64,000 bases of DNA from Desulfovibrio sp. A2 (GCF_000226255.1 NZ_AGFG01000065.1:7503-71502); one strand, 5' to 3'; positions 22,415-35,157 are shown, numbered from the stretch's first letter. Notes: generated by a model from the letters alone, not told the origin. A program made the numbers and translations.

Positions 22415-22750
22415 TCAGAATAGGATATGAAAATCGTGGGGCGTCGTCGGCGCGCCCGGTGTGCCCTGCGTGGCCTGCTGCCCGTCGCGTAAGTCAGGCG
22501 CGTTGCGGACGGCCGGCGCGGCGGGGTGTTCGTCCACGCTGGTGACCCTGGCGAACGCGGGCCCGCGCCACAGGGCCTCGCGCAGGGCGTCCATGCGTTC
22601 GTCCGGGCCTTCGGCCTCCAGTTCCACGCTGCCGTCGGGCATGTTGCGCACCCACCCGGCAAGCCCCAGGGCGCGGGCGGTGCGGCCGGTCCAGGAGCGA
22701 AAGCCCACCCCCTGCACCCGGCCGGTGACCCTGAAGCGGCTGCGTGTCAT
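22415..22750 (-). CDS. acyP: acylphosphatase
   Basis: 111 residues; ATG preceded by GGGAGGAAG. The family signature is at the N-terminus: [11 protein letters not shown] with catalytic R18, and [12 protein letters not shown] with N36. It hydrolyses acyl phosphates such as acetyl or carbamoyl phosphate. The fold ends near residue 88, and the last 20 or so residues (Gln/Thr/Pro-rich) are an extra tail. It lies between radC (21-base gap) and lon (19-base gap), so the three are probably one transcript. Confidence 0.93.
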   Translation of the reverse strand: MTRSRFRVTGRVQGVGFRSWTGRTARALGLAGWVRNMPDGSVELEAEGPDERMDALREALWRGPAFARVTSVDEHPAAPAVRNAPDLRDGQQATQGTPGAPTTPHDFHILF

Positions 22751-22771
22751 GGGTGCTTCCTCCCCGTCGGG

Positions 22772-23449
22772 TCAGATCAGGCCGTCGTCCTTCAGGCTGT
22801 AGCAGGCGTCGTCGGTGACGATGACGTGGTCCAGCAGGCGCATGCCGATGGCCTTGGCCGAAAGTTCCAATTGCCGGGTGATCTCGATGTCTCCCGCCGA
22901 CGGCGACGGATTGCCGCCGGGGTGGTTGTGCACCAGGATGATCGAGGCCGCCTTGTGCCGCAGGGCGAGTTCCAGGATTTCGCGCGGGTACACGGCGGAT
23001 GCGTTCACCGTGCCGCGCGAGGCGCGTTCCCAGGCCACCATGCGGTTCTGGGTGTCCAGCAGGGCCACCCAGACCTCCTCGTGGGGCGAGGCGGCCAGAC
23101 GCACCCTGGCCATTTCCGCGACAGCCTGCGGGCTGCCCAGCACCTCGCGTTCGCGGGCCGGGGTTTCCACGTAGCGGGCCATCACCTCGCGCAGCAGAGC
23201 CCAGAAGTCGAGCATGGCCGGGCCGAAGCCCTTCACCGTCAGCAATTCCGAGGGCCGGGCGTCCAGCACCCCGCGCAGGCTGCCGAAGCGGGTCAGCAGT
23301 TCCTTGGCCAGCGGCTTGGTGTCGCGGCGCAGCAGCACGTGGCCCAGCAGCAGTTCCAGCACTTCATAGTCGGGCAGGGCGGCGGGGTCGTGGCGCAACC
23401 GGGCGCGCACCCGTTCACGGTGCCCGTGGTAGTGGGGACCAGTGGTCAT
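22772..23449 (-). CDS. radC: RadC-family JAMM/MPN protein
   Basis: 225 residues. An N-terminal helix-hairpin-helix-like region (LRGVLDARPSELLTVKGFGP) is followed by the JAMM metal site HNHPGGNPSPSAGD (H174, H176, D187). Despite the gene name, a role of RadC in DNA repair is not established. The ATG at 23449 has no clear ribosome site, so the start is less certain; the next in-frame methionine is M80. Confidence 0.92.
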   Translation of the reverse strand: MTTGPHYHGHRERVRARLRHDPAALPDYEVLELLLGHVLLRRDTKPLAKELLTRFGSLRGVLDARPSELLTVKGFGPAMLDFWALLREVMARYVETPAREREVLGSPQAVAEMARVRLAASPHEEVWVALLDTQNRMVAWERASRGTVNASAVYPREILELALRHKAASIILVHNHPGGNPSPSAGDIEITRQLELSAKAIGMRLLDHVIVTDDACYSLKDDGLI

Positions 23450-23611
23450 AATAAGCAGTCGTGCGGGGCGTGCAAGCCCGTTGTACGCGAGGGGACGGCG
23501 TGGGCTGGCTGGCTGCCCTGCCGGGGAGGTGAGGCCGCGGGGGAATGCACGTCCCCTTCCCGGGCGGGAAGGGGCGGTACCGCCTGCCGATGTTGCGTCG
23601 CGGCGGTCACG

Positions 23612-24700
23612 TCAGCTCCTGTATCCGCCCGGCGCATGGGCCGGGGGACGCGGTCTGCCTCCCTGCGGAGTCCCGCCGGGCTGGGCGCGCCGACTGCGCG
23701 CGAACAGGGTGAACAGCCCGGCCGCCAGCATTTCCATGGCCTGTTCGGGCGAGCGCTCGCCGCTCTTGATGCCCAGTTCCGCTTCCAGGGCCAGGTCCCA
23801 TATCCGGGCCAGCCCGGCATGTCCCAACTGGCGGGCCAACTGCTGCTTGGCGGGCAGCACCGAGGGGGGCAGGCGCACCTGCTCGCCCGCCAGCAGTTGC
23901 CACAGGATGCGCGTTTCGCGCAGCAGCATGCCCAGGAAGGGAAAAAGCATGGAATCGCCGCCCAGGCGGTCGCGCAGCACCTGCCGCCACACGGTCATGG
24001 GGGCGTTGCCCGCCTGCAGGGCGCGCATGAAGGAAAAGATGTCGATGTCCGCCGCATGGTCCACCAGCGCGGCCATGGCCGGGGTCACCTCTCCGTCGCC
24101 CGCGGCCAGCGAGAGTTTTTCAAGCTCGGTGGCGATGGCGGTGGCGTCGGGTGGGAGGGCGGCGCAAACGGCCTCCAGCGCGCCCGGCGCGAAGCGGATG
24201 GCGTGCGATGCCGCATGCTGGCGCACGAAGGTGGATACCCCCCGCTCATCCAGGCCGGGCGAGCGCCATATCCATTTCTTCGATTCCGCGAAGTCCAGGC
24301 AGCGCAGCCTGGCGATGTGCACGGGCACCTTGGGCTGGCCCTTGTCGAAGGGGACCTCCAGGCACAGGAACGGCCAGGCCAGCGGGTTGGGCTTGGCCAG
24401 GGCGGCGGAAATGCGCTTCCACGTTTCGGCGGGCAGGTTCTGGGCGTTGCGCACCACCAGCGCGCGCGGCGTGGCGAACAGCCCCTGCAGGGTCAGGTGT
24501 TCCCAGAAGGCCGAGGGCAGCGGCTCGTCGCCCCAGAAGGCCTGGCGGTCCCATTCCGCTGGCGCGGCAGGGGCAAGCCCGAGGCCTCCGGAGCTCCCTT
24601 CGGGAAGCGCGGGCGGGTGGGCGGCCAGCAGCGCGTCGATGCGGTCGCGCATCAGGCGGGCGTCGGGGCAGATGCAGATGGTGAAGCCGGGTCTCGTCAT
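23612..24700 (-). CDS. holA: DNA polymerase III delta subunit (clamp loader)
   Basis: 362 residues, the usual length. HolA pattern: an N-terminal region with degenerate P-loop fold (FATPRALVVRNAQNLPAETWKR), a middle helical part with IATELEKLSLAAGDGEVTPAMAALV, and a C-terminal collar domain (AGNAPMTVWRQVLRDRLGGD, KQQLARQLGHAGLARIWDLA). It opens the beta clamp for loading on DNA. The last 30 residues are Gly/Pro/Arg-rich and probably disordered. It follows the lptE-like gene after a terminator hairpin. Confidence 0.88.
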   Translation of the reverse strand: MTRPGFTICICPDARLMRDRIDALLAAHPPALPEGSSGGLGLAPAAPAEWDRQAFWGDEPLPSAFWEHLTLQGLFATPRALVVRNAQNLPAETWKRISAALAKPNPLAWPFLCLEVPFDKGQPKVPVHIARLRCLDFAESKKWIWRSPGLDERGVSTFVRQHAASHAIRFAPGALEAVCAALPPDATAIATELEKLSLAAGDGEVTPAMAALVDHAADIDIFSFMRALQAGNAPMTVWRQVLRDRLGGDSMLFPFLGMLLRETRILWQLLAGEQVRLPPSVLPAKQQLARQLGHAGLARIWDLALEAELGIKSGERSPEQAMEMLAAGLFTLFARSRRAQPGGTPQGGRPRPPAHAPGGYRS

Positions 24701-24741
24701 GCGGGCACCGTGGGGTTGCGGGGAGGGAACGGCAACGAGAA

Positions 24742-24770
24742 GGCCCGAAGGGATCGCCTCCCCTCGGGCC
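24742..24770 (-). terminator. intrinsic terminator between the lptE-like gene and holA
   Basis: On the minus strand GGCCCGAGGGG, a short loop and CCCTTCGGGCC are followed by TTCTCGTT. It begins 27 bases after the lptE-like stop, so the yceD-to-lptE run probably ends or is attenuated here. Confidence 0.65.
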
Positions 24771-24797
24771 GTTTATATCCGGGCCGACGCCTGCGGT

Positions 24798-25379
24798 CTA
24801 GAAGTGCTGGCGCATCCTGTCCACCAGCCGGCGCACCAGTTCGGTGCCCACTTCTTCGGCGGCGTCCTGCTCGTTGTAGGTGTCGTAGGAGTTGGAGTAG
24901 GACACCACCTTCGATTCCCAGACCACGGCGTTGGTGGCGCCGTCGTACACGGTGGCCTCCGCCGACATGGAGGCGGTATACAACTGCGTGTTGTCGTCGG
25001 AGTCGCGCACGTCGCCGCGCAGGCGGAAATGGCGCACGCGCAGCTTGATCTCGTAGTCCGCGCGGCCGTCGTCCTTCCACACCCCCAGGCTGCGCGCGCC
25101 CACTTCGTCGCGCAGGGCCGAGCGCAGCAGGTAGGGCAGCCACGGGTACATGGTGGGGTTGTCCACGCCCTTGATCTTGATGGTCTTGGTTCCGTCGCCG
25201 AAGATGCCGGTGTCTTCGGTGGTCAGGCGGTAGCCCGCGCAGCCGGACAGCGTCGCCAGCAGCACCGCGAACAGCGCCACGGCCGTCACCGCGCGCACCA
25301 CGCGCCGCGTCATGCGGGACAGGTGTCCGCCGTTGCGGCCCGCGCTCGGGCCAAGGTTCATGAAGGACGCGGCGGCCAT
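24798..25379 (-). CDS. lptE: LptE-like outer-membrane lipoprotein
   Basis: 193 residues. Lipobox LATLSGCAG with acylated C47 after a hydrophobic stretch (about 27-44), then a small alpha/beta domain (GYRLTTEDTGIF, YEIKLRVRHFRLRG, ATVYDGATNAVVWES) in the manner of LptE, which helps LptD insert lipopolysaccharide. The start at 25379 has GGTGAG supplied by the end of leuS, two bases away. An ATG at 25313 would give a shorter, more typical signal peptide but lacks a ribosome site. LptE next to leuS and holA matches the leuS-lptE-holA order of many proteobacteria. Confidence 0.82.
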   Translation of the reverse strand: MAAASFMNLGPSAGRNGGHLSRMTRRVVRAVTAVALFAVLLATLSGCAGYRLTTEDTGIFGDGTKTIKIKGVDNPTMYPWLPYLLRSALRDEVGARSLGVWKDDGRADYEIKLRVRHFRLRGDVRDSDDNTQLYTASMSAEATVYDGATNAVVWESKVVSYSNSYDTYNEQDAAEEVGTELVRRLVDRMRQHF

Positions 25380-25381
25380 GG

Positions 25382-27889
<2,508 letters not shown>

Positions 27890-27903
27890 GCCGCGATGGT
27901 CCT

Positions 27904-27945
27904 TGTGGGCTGGTCCGTGTGAGCTGGTCCCTGTGAGCTGGTGCG
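27904..27945. repeat. three 14-bp tandem repeats upstream of leuS
   Basis: TGTGGGCTGGTCCG, TGTGAGCTGGTCCC and TGTGAGCTGGTGCG lie head to tail just before the leuS ribosome site. Copy number could vary between strains and alter the leuS leader. The rest of the nusB-leuS spacer contains only the 12-bp repeat listed next. Confidence 0.7.
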
Positions 27946-28003
27946 GGGCCGCCTGCCGTGCCGTTGGTGGCCGGTGCCTGTTCCGACCGCCGGTGGTGGC
28001 GAG

Positions 28004-28027
28004 TATCTGGTCCGGTATCTGGTCCGG
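28004..28027. repeat. two 12-bp tandem repeats
   Basis: TATCTGGTCCGG twice in a row, in the same nusB-leuS spacer and sharing the word CTGGTCC with the 14-bp repeats at 27904-27945. Confidence 0.6.
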
Positions 28028-28181
28028 TTCTGATCTGGCGGGCGCGCCTGCCGGGAAGACCGAGGGCGCGAGCCCGTCAGACCGTAGCCTTTCGGACGCA
28101 CGCCTTCAAGTGCCAATTGCGCATTCGCGGGGTGATTCCGGGCGGTTAAGCGCCGCCCGGCTCCCCCGTCAGCACCGGGGC

Positions 28182-28679
28182 CTACTGCCCCTTGGGCGAT
28201 AGTCGGCCCGATTCCACCGCGCGGGCCACCGCGTCGAGAATGCCGTTGATGAAACTGCGCGAGTTGTCGTCGCCGAACTGCTTGGAAAGCTCGATGGCCT
28301 CGTTCATGGCCACCTTGGCGGGCACGTCGTCGCGGAACAGCATTTCGTACACGGCGATGCGCAGCAGCGTCAGTTCCACGCGGCCCATGCGCTCCACGCG
28401 CCAGTTCTGCGAAAAGCCCGATACCGCCTCGTCCAGTTCGGCCTGGGTCTTCCACACGCCGTGGATGACTTCCCACGCGTAGCCCTGCGGGGCGGTGGCG
28501 GGGTCGTGCCGTGCGGACGCATCGCTTTCGGCGGCCCGGTCCGCGACGTCCGGCGAGGCGGCGTAGGCCGCGCGCAACGCCCCTTCGCTGGTGGCCGGGG
28601 TGAAGCTGAGCCCGTACAGCACCTGAAAGGCCAGCGCGCGCTCGCTGCGCCGGGTGGGTTTCTTGCCCTGGTTGGCCAT
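28182..28679 (-). CDS. nusB: transcription antitermination factor NusB
   Basis: 165 residues. RRSERALAFQVLYGL at the start and the C-terminal helices (VAMNEAIELSKQFGDDNSRSFINGILDAV) are the NusB signature. With NusE it binds boxA RNA and supports rRNA antitermination. An Ala/Asp-rich insert (about 35-65) lengthens it relative to E. coli. It starts 4 bases after ribH, the usual ribH-nusB pair. Confidence 0.96.
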   Translation of the reverse strand: MANQGKKPTRRSERALAFQVLYGLSFTPATSEGALRAAYAASPDVADRAAESDASARHDPATAPQGYAWEVIHGVWKTQAELDEAVSGFSQNWRVERMGRVELTLLRIAVYEMLFRDDVPAKVAMNEAIELSKQFGDDNSRSFINGILDAVARAVESGRLSPKGQ

Positions 28680-28683
28680 GGGC

Positions 28684-29154
28684 TTACAGCTGCTCCATCA
28701 CGCGCACGGTTTCCAGCACGGCGGCGGCGGCGTCCACGCCCTTGTTGCCAGCCTTGGTGCCCGCGCGTTCGATGGCCTGCTCGATGGAATCGGTGGTCAA
28801 AAGGCCGAAGCCCACGGGCACACCGGAATCGAGCGAAATGTGGGCCAGGCCCTTGGTGGCTTCGTTGGCCACGAAATCGAAGTGGGGGGTGGCCCCGCGA
28901 ATGACCGCGCCCAGGGCGATGATGCCGTGGTAGCGGCCGCTCTTGGCCAGCTTCTGGGCCACGATGGGCATTTCGAACGCGCCGGGAACGCGGACGATGG
29001 TCAGGTCCTCGCGGTCACAGCCGTGGCGGGCAAGGTAGTCCACCGCGCCGCCCACCAGGCGGTCCACGATGAAGTCGTTGAAGCGGGTGGCGAGGATGGC
29101 GAACTTCAGGCCCTTGGCGTCGAACTGGCCCTCGATGGTCTTGACGTGCAGCAT
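28684..29154 (-). CDS. ribH: 6,7-dimethyl-8-ribityllumazine synthase
   Basis: 156 residues; ATG preceded by AAGGAG. Family motifs: [44 protein letters not shown] with the phosphate-binding and catalytic region, and [15 protein letters not shown] [13 protein letters not shown]. It condenses the ribBA product DHBP with the pyrimidine intermediate from RibD. It is separated from ribBA by a 256-bp spacer containing hairpin element A1. Confidence 0.97.
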   Translation of the reverse strand: MLHVKTIEGQFDAKGLKFAILATRFNDFIVDRLVGGAVDYLARHGCDREDLTIVRVPGAFEMPIVAQKLAKSGRYHGIIALGAVIRGATPHFDFVANEATKGLAHISLDSGVPVGFGLLTTDSIEQAIERAGTKAGNKGVDAAAAVLETVRVMEQL

Positions 29155-29264
29155 TGGGGGTCTCCTTTTCCGGCGGCGCGCCGGGGCGTGATATGGGGCC
29201 GTCCTCCGCCCGCGCCGGGTGGTGCCTGGCGCGGGCGGGGCGGTTGTGCGTTAATTCGTCATTC

Positions 29265-29410
29265 CAGAGTCTGTCGCCAAATCAGGTTTTTTGTCCGTTG
29301 GCAAGGCAAACGAGTCTGCCATAAGGGAGTATACTCTTATCGTATTCGACCGGCATGGCAGGCGAAGTTTAACGCCGCCAACGGGCAAAAGGACGATTTG
29401 GAGACAGGCT

Positions 29411-29414
<4 letters not shown>
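29265..29414 (-). repeat. hairpin element A1 after ribBA
   Basis: About 150 bp that folds on itself end to end. The outer arms (left from CAGAGTCTGTC at 29265, right ending with its near complement at 29414) enclose a core shared with A2 and A3. The core has the inner pair CTGCCAT/ATGGCAG around GGGAGTATACTCTT (about 29327-29340) and a GGCAAGG box (about 29300). The right end contains the ribBA stop codon (29411-29413). Read in ribBA sense, the order is stop, arm, inner stem with AAGAGTATACTCCC, then TTGCCTTGCC. See findings. Confidence 0.85.
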
Positions 29415-30640
<1,226 letters not shown>

Positions 30641-30736
30641 GGCTACCTCTGGATATGCGACGCCGCCCCGTGCGGGCGCGGCGTTCTGGTCGTTCGACAC
30701 GAATGAAGACCCGGCTCCTGTCCCCTGCGACGGGAC

Positions 30737-31429
30737 CTAAAAGCCGTGTTCCTTCAGAAACTCCACGGACAGCCCGCCACCCCCGCCGGAGCCGGAGGCG
30801 GCATGGCCGGTGGCGGATGCGCCGCCCTGCCATGCCGAAAGCATGCGCTGCACGTACTTGCCGATGAGGTCCGTCTCCATGTTCACGCGGACTCCGGGCT
30901 TCCACCCTGCGATGGTGGTGACCCGCTGCGTTTCGGGGATGACGTTGACCTCCAGAAAATCCGGGCCGCAATGATTAACCGTCAGGCTCACCCCGTCAAG
31001 GGCCACGGAGCCCTTGGGGATGACCTGGGGGCCGAATTCTTGCGGAAAAGTGAGCCGGTAGCGGCGCGATTCGCCTTCCGGGCGGATGTCCGCCACGGTG
31101 GCCACGCAGTCCACGTGGCCCGCCACCATGTGTCCGCCCAGGCGGTCGCCCATGGCCAGGGCTCGCTCCAGGTTCACCTTGTCTCCGGTGCGCAGGTCGC
31201 CCAGGGTGGTCAGGCGCATGGTTTCGGCCGAGGCGTAGCAGGTGTACCACGCGGTGTCGCGGGTTCCGCCGTGGGTTTCCACGGTCAGGCACACGCCGTT
31301 GGCCGCGATGGATTCGCCCACCACGATGTCGGACAGGGCGAACAGCGGCCGGATGCGCAGGCGGGTTTCCTTGCCCGCGCTCTCCACGGCCACGATGCCG
31401 CCCTGTCCCTGAATGATGCCGGTGAACAT
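30737..31429 (-). CDS. ribE: riboflavin synthase, alpha chain
   Basis: 230 residues; ATG preceded by GGAGAGAG. N-terminal MFTGIIQGQG and two lumazine-binding barrels, each with an ANGVCLTV- or DGVSLTV-type repeat (at about 43 and 142). It dismutates two lumazines to riboflavin. The C-terminal 30 residues contain a Gly-rich stretch (SGSGGGGG) before the closing SVEFLKEHGF. No FMN riboswitch is visible before this or the other rib genes. Confidence 0.96.
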   Translation of the reverse strand: MFTGIIQGQGGIVAVESAGKETRLRIRPLFALSDIVVGESIAANGVCLTVETHGGTRDTAWYTCYASAETMRLTTLGDLRTGDKVNLERALAMGDRLGGHMVAGHVDCVATVADIRPEGESRRYRLTFPQEFGPQVIPKGSVALDGVSLTVNHCGPDFLEVNVIPETQRVTTIAGWKPGVRVNMETDLIGKYVQRMLSAWQGGASATGHAASGSGGGGGLSVEFLKEHGF

Positions 31430-31487
31430 GAACTCTCTCCGAGGCGGCGTGCCGCCGTTGTCTGGGATATATCACACAACCTGGGGG

Positions 31488-31624
31488 CTGTTTCTAACGC
31501 AGGACTTTCGGCCGCTGGCAAGGAAAACGAGCCTGCCATGAGGGAGTATACTCTTATCGTATTTGACCGACATGGCAGGTGAAGTTTGACATCGCCAACG
31601 GCCGAAAGGACAAGTTAGAAACAG
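31488..31624 (-). repeat. hairpin element A2 after ribD
   Basis: 137 bp between ribD and ribE. Outer arms CTGTTTCTAAC (31488-31498) and GTTAGAAACAG (31614-31624) are exact complements but unrelated to the A1 arms. A second matched block, CTTTCGGCCG with CGGCCGAAAG, lies further in. The core (about 31511-31600) is nearly identical to A1, including GGGAGTATACTCTTATCGTA and the CTGCCAT/ATGGCAG pair. The ribD stop (31615-31617) is within the right arm. Confidence 0.85.
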
Positions 31625-32853
31625 TCCCCGGGGCGCAGGGTGACGATGATGTCCTCCCCGCTGGGTGCGGTGGCGGCCACGCGCAGGCCCAGCGCGTCGT
31701 CCATGCGCAGGGGGGCGCGGCCGTCGAACAGGGGGCGCGCCGCGTTGTCGCCCAGCACCTTGGGGGCCAGGTGCAACTCGAATTCGTGCACCAGCCCGGC
31801 TTCCAGCAGGGCCAGGCCCAACTGCCCGCCGCCCTCGCACAGCACGTACAGGCAACCGGCCTCGGCCCGCAACCGGGCCAGGCCCGCGCGCAGGTCCAGC
31901 CGTGCGCCAGCCGTGTCGCTAGTGCCCGTCGTGTCGCTTGTGACGGGCAGGCCCCATACCCGCGCGCCCGTGGCGCGCACGGTATCGGCTGCCAGGGATG
32001 TGGCGGCGTGTTCCGTGGTCCAGAAAATGGTGTCGCTTGCCCGCTGTTGCAGCAGGGCCAGTTCTCCGGCCCGCGCTGCAACTTCGTCCATGCGCGAGGT
32101 GACGGCCACGGCCAGCGGCTGGCGGCGCGGGGCGTCCGCACCGTCAACGCGGGAGCAGTCACCTTGGGGAGCGGCGGGAAACGCATCGGAAAAATCACAG
32201 CAGCGGGCGGTCAGCAGGGGGTTGTCGGCGAACAGGGTGGTGCCGCCCACCAGCACCGCGCCACCGGCATGGCCCGCGCCCGCGCGGATGCCATGCACCC
32301 GGCGGCGCGAGGCCGCGCAGCTTATCCACTGCGAATGGCCCGCGCGGGTGGCGATGCGCCCGTCCAGCGTGCTGGCCAGCTTCAGGATGACGTAGGGCTG
32401 GTCCGTCAGCTTCCAGGTGACGAAGTCGGCCACCAGGTCGCGGCAGTCCTGCTCGCGCACGCCCACGTCCACCCGCACGCCGTGCTGGCGCAGAAATTCC
32501 GCCCCGCCCTGGGCCACCGGGTTGGGGTCGGCCATGCCCACCACCACGTGGCGGATGCCCGCCGCCAGCACCGCCTGCGAGCAGGGGGGCGTCTTGCCGT
32601 GGTGGTTGCACGGCTCCAGCGTGACCACCAGCGTGCACCCGGCCGGGTCCACGCCGTTTGCCGTCGCGTCGCGCAGGCATTCCACCTCGGCGTGGGGCAT
32701 GCCGCAGGCCGTGTGATAGCCGCGCGCCATCACCTGACCGTCGCGCACCAGCACCGCGCCCACCGTGGGGTTGGGCGCTGCGCGCCAGCGGCCGCGCCGG
32801 GCGAGGGCGATGGCCTCGCCCATGAACGTGTGGAACGGATGCGGCCCGGTCAT
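31615..32853 (-). CDS. ribD: bifunctional riboflavin deaminase/reductase RibD
   Basis: 412 residues. The deaminase domain (1-150) has the zinc site HAE (54-56) with C82 and C91 (PCNHHGKTPPC). The reductase domain (about 155-412) has ILKLASTLDGRIATRAGHSQ and the closing GGGQLGLALLEAGLVHEFEL. It deaminates and then reduces the pyrimidine intermediate of riboflavin synthesis. It starts 7 bases after the dCMP deaminase gene. The stop lies in hairpin element A2. Confidence 0.96.
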   Translation of the reverse strand: MTGPHPFHTFMGEAIALARRGRWRAAPNPTVGAVLVRDGQVMARGYHTACGMPHAEVECLRDATANGVDPAGCTLVVTLEPCNHHGKTPPCSQAVLAAGIRHVVVGMADPNPVAQGGAEFLRQHGVRVDVGVREQDCRDLVADFVTWKLTDQPYVILKLASTLDGRIATRAGHSQWISCAASRRRVHGIRAGAGHAGGAVLVGGTTLFADNPLLTARCCDFSDAFPAAPQGDCSRVDGADAPRRQPLAVAVTSRMDEVAARAGELALLQQRASDTIFWTTEHAATSLAADTVRATGARVWGLPVTSDTTGTSDTAGARLDLRAGLARLRAEAGCLYVLCEGGGQLGLALLEAGLVHEFELHLAPKVLGDNAARPLFDGRAPLRMDDALGLRVAATAPSGEDIIVTLRPGDCF

Positions 32854-32860
32854 CTGGAAC

Positions 32861-33424
32861 CTACCTGCCCCCGCAGGCGCAGCCGCCACCGCAGCCGCCG
32901 GTGGTGCCCCCGGTGCCGTCCGGCGGACTGGGGAGGTTCGGCGGAACGCAGGGACTGCCCGCGCGCGGGGTGAAGGGCAGCACCTCGTACCGCACGCCCG
33001 ATTCGCGCAGCATGTCCTCGGCCAGCGGGTCGGGGTACGATTCCGCGTAGCGGATGGCCGTGACGCCGCAGTTGATGAGCATCTTGGTGCAGATGAGGCA
33101 GGGCTGGGTGGTGCAGTAGATTTCTGACCCGGCAAGCGAAATGCCGTGGATGGCGGCCTGCACGATGACGTTCTGTTCCGCGTGCAGCCCCCGGCAGATT
33201 TCGTGGCGCTGGCCGGAAGGCACGCCCAACTGGGTGCGCAGGCAGCCCACGTCCAGGCAGTGGGCCACGCCCGAGGGCGCGCCGTTGTACCCCGTGGCCA
33301 GGATGCGCTTGTCCTTCACCGCGATGGCCCCCACCTTGCGCCGGGTGCAGGTGGAGCGCTCGGCCACGAGGTAGGTGATCTCCATGAAATACTGGGGCCA
33401 GGGGAGGCGGGACAGCGTGGACAT
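32861..33424 (-). CDS. dCMP deaminase-family protein (ComEB-like) with a cysteine/glycine tail
   Basis: 187 residues; ATG preceded by AGAGGT. Cytidine-deaminase fold with zinc site HAE (81-83) and TTQPCLIC (C109, C112), plus the extra Cys/His set typical of dCMP deaminases (H55, C56, C61, H74, C77). It would convert dCMP to dUMP for dTTP synthesis. The last 20 residues (GGTTGGCGGGCACGG) are an unusual Gly/Cys tail whose role I cannot tell. It precedes ribD by 7 bases; RibD has a related deaminase fold. Confidence 0.92.
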   Translation of the reverse strand: MSTLSRLPWPQYFMEITYLVAERSTCTRRKVGAIAVKDKRILATGYNGAPSGVAHCLDVGCLRTQLGVPSGQRHEICRGLHAEQNVIVQAAIHGISLAGSEIYCTTQPCLICTKMLINCGVTAIRYAESYPDPLAEDMLRESGVRYEVLPFTPRAGSPCVPPNLPSPPDGTGGTTGGCGGGCACGGR

Positions 33425-33452
33425 GGGTACCTCTGCGGCTAGGGTATACACG

Positions 33453-33590
33453 GTGTCGGCACAAGGCGCCTTTTGGCCCCTGCCAGCGTCAGTCCGCCTT
33501 TTCCATGCCGTCACGTACGGCAAGAGTACGTTCCGTCATGCAAAGGCGTCCTTCCTCGGCAGGGACCAAAAATCCCTCTTGTGCCGACAC
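33453..33590. repeat. 138-bp imperfect palindrome between glyA and the dCMP deaminase gene
   Basis: The ends GTGTCGGCACAAG (33453-33465) and CTTGTGCCGACAC (33578-33590) are exact complements. Further in, GGCCCCTGCC faces GGCAGGGACC and CCGCCTTTTCCATG faces CATGCAAAGGCG, so almost the whole length can fold. The centre holds AAGAGTACG, close to the GAGTAYAC core of the A/B elements but in the other orientation. It could be a leader structure for the dCMP deaminase-rib genes or another mobile hairpin. Confidence 0.65.
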
Positions 33591-33668
33591 CTCGCACAGA
33601 GGTTCCGCCGCGTGAAAAAACGGTGGACGCGCCGTGCTCGGATAAAAACGGGAAGGGAGCCGTGTCAA

Positions 33669-33696
33669 ACACCGGGGCGGTTGTCCGCCCCGGTGT
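33669..33696 (-). terminator. hairpin terminator of glyA
   Basis: A perfect 12-bp stem, ACACCGGGGCGG with its complement and a TTGT loop, 33 bases after the glyA stop. On the minus strand it is followed by TTGAC, a short T stretch, so termination may be partial. Confidence 0.65.
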
Positions 33697-33729
33697 CGTC
33701 GGGGCGTCAATGCGGGCGGTGCGGCTGGC

Positions 33730-34968
33730 CTACCAGGCGAACAGCGGAAACTGCCGCGCGAAGACTTCCACTTCGCGGCTGATGGCCGCAAGGCGGGTCT
33801 CGTTGTTCACGTTGGCCAGGGCGTCCACGATCCACGCGGCCACCTTTTCCATTTCCGCTTCCTTCATGCCGCGCGTGGTCAGGGCGGGGGTGCCCAGGCG
33901 CACGCCAGAGGTCACGAAGGGCGAACGGGTCTCGAAGGGCACGGTGTTCTTGTTGGCGGTCATGCCCGCCTTGTCCAGCGCGTGCTCGGCGTCCTTGCCG
34001 GTGATGTCCTTGGCGGTCAGATCCATCAGCATCAGGTGGTTGTCGGTGCCGCCGGAGACCAGGTCGTACCCGGCGGCGGTTAGGCAACCGGCCAGCGTGG
34101 CGGCGTTCTTCACCACCTGCTGCTGGTAGTCGGCGAAGGTGGGGCGCAGCGCCTCGCCGAAGGCCACCGCCTTGGCCGCGATGACGTGCATCAGCGGGCC
34201 GCCCTGGATGCCGGGGAATATCTGGCTGTTCAGGACCTTGGCGTTGTCCTCGTCGGAAAGGATCATGCCGCCGCGCGGGCCGCGCAGGGTCTTGTGGGTG
34301 GTGGTGGTGGTGTAGTGGGCCTGCCCGATGGGGGTGGGATGCAGGCCGGTGGCCACCAGGCCCGCGATGTGGGCCATGTCCACCATCAGCTTCGCGCCCA
34401 CCTCGTCGGCAATGGCGCGGAACCGGGCGAAGTCGATGGTGCGCGGGTAGGCGCTGGCCCCGGCCACGATCAGGGCGGGCTTGTGCTCGCGGGCGAGGGC
34501 GGCCACTTCGTCGTAGTCGATGTAGCCGGTTTCCTTCTTCACGCCGTAGAACACCACGTTGTACAGGCGGCCGGAGAAGTTCACCGGGCTGCCGTGGGTC
34601 AGGTGCCCGCCGTGCGAAAGGTTCATGCCCAGGATGGTGTCGCCCGGCTTCAGGCAGGCGAAGTACACGCCCATGTTGGCCTGGCTGCCGGAATGGGGCT
34701 GCACGTTGGCGTAGCCGCAGCCGAAGATGGCCTTGGCGCGGTCGATGGCCAGGTTTTCCGCGATGTCCACGAATTCGCAGCCGCCGTAATAGCGTTTGCC
34801 GGGGTAGCCTTCGGCGTACTTGTGGGTCAGCACGCTGCCCTGGGCCTGGCGGACGGCGGCGGAGACGAAGTTCTCGGACGCGATGAGTTCGAGCTTGCCG
34901 GTCTGACGTTCGATTTCAAGAGTGACCGCGCGACCCACTTCCGGGTCTTGAATCAGCAGTTCGTCCAT
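33730..34968 (-). CDS. glyA: serine hydroxymethyltransferase
   Basis: 412 residues; ATG preceded by CGGAGG. PLP enzyme with [12 protein letters not shown] (28-39), [19 protein letters not shown], and the Schiff-base lysine K226 in [15 protein letters not shown]. It interconverts serine and glycine and loads tetrahydrofolate with a one-carbon unit. It is followed by a terminator hairpin and a 138-bp palindrome, and preceded by a hairpin in its leader. Confidence 0.97.
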   Translation of the reverse strand: MDELLIQDPEVGRAVTLEIERQTGKLELIASENFVSAAVRQAQGSVLTHKYAEGYPGKRYYGGCEFVDIAENLAIDRAKAIFGCGYANVQPHSGSQANMGVYFACLKPGDTILGMNLSHGGHLTHGSPVNFSGRLYNVVFYGVKKETGYIDYDEVAALAREHKPALIVAGASAYPRTIDFARFRAIADEVGAKLMVDMAHIAGLVATGLHPTPIGQAHYTTTTTHKTLRGPRGGMILSDEDNAKVLNSQIFPGIQGGPLMHVIAAKAVAFGEALRPTFADYQQQVVKNAATLAGCLTAAGYDLVSGGTDNHLMLMDLTAKDITGKDAEHALDKAGMTANKNTVPFETRSPFVTSGVRLGTPALTTRGMKEAEMEKVAAWIVDALANVNNETRLAAISREVEVFARQFPLFAW

Positions 34969-34991
34969 GGTTCGCCTCCGTGAATGGTTGC

Positions 34992-35021
34992 GGTCGCGCG
35001 GCGTCAGGATGCCGCGCGACC
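34992..35021 (-). promoter_or_regulatory. hairpin in the glyA leader
   Basis: A perfect 11-bp stem, GGTCGCGCGGC with its complement and an 8-base loop, ends 24 bases before the glyA ATG and just before the ribosome site. It does not cover the ribosome site. It may stabilise the leader or act in attenuation. Confidence 0.45.
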
Positions 35022-35157
35022 TCTGGAAATATCGTTCTCCCGCGCCCGATGGGGGGAGGGAAATATATGACTCCGGGCTTTGGCGCCACAGCAACACGGC
35101 GATACCGGAGCCCTCATCCCCCTGGGGGGACTTTTCATACGCGCGACACGCCCACAT

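Noticed and set aside
32854..33135. Extended N-terminus for RibD reaching into the dCMP deaminase gene
   Set aside because: The extension is a shifted-frame reading of the deaminase gene; the RibD domain starts normally at 32853.
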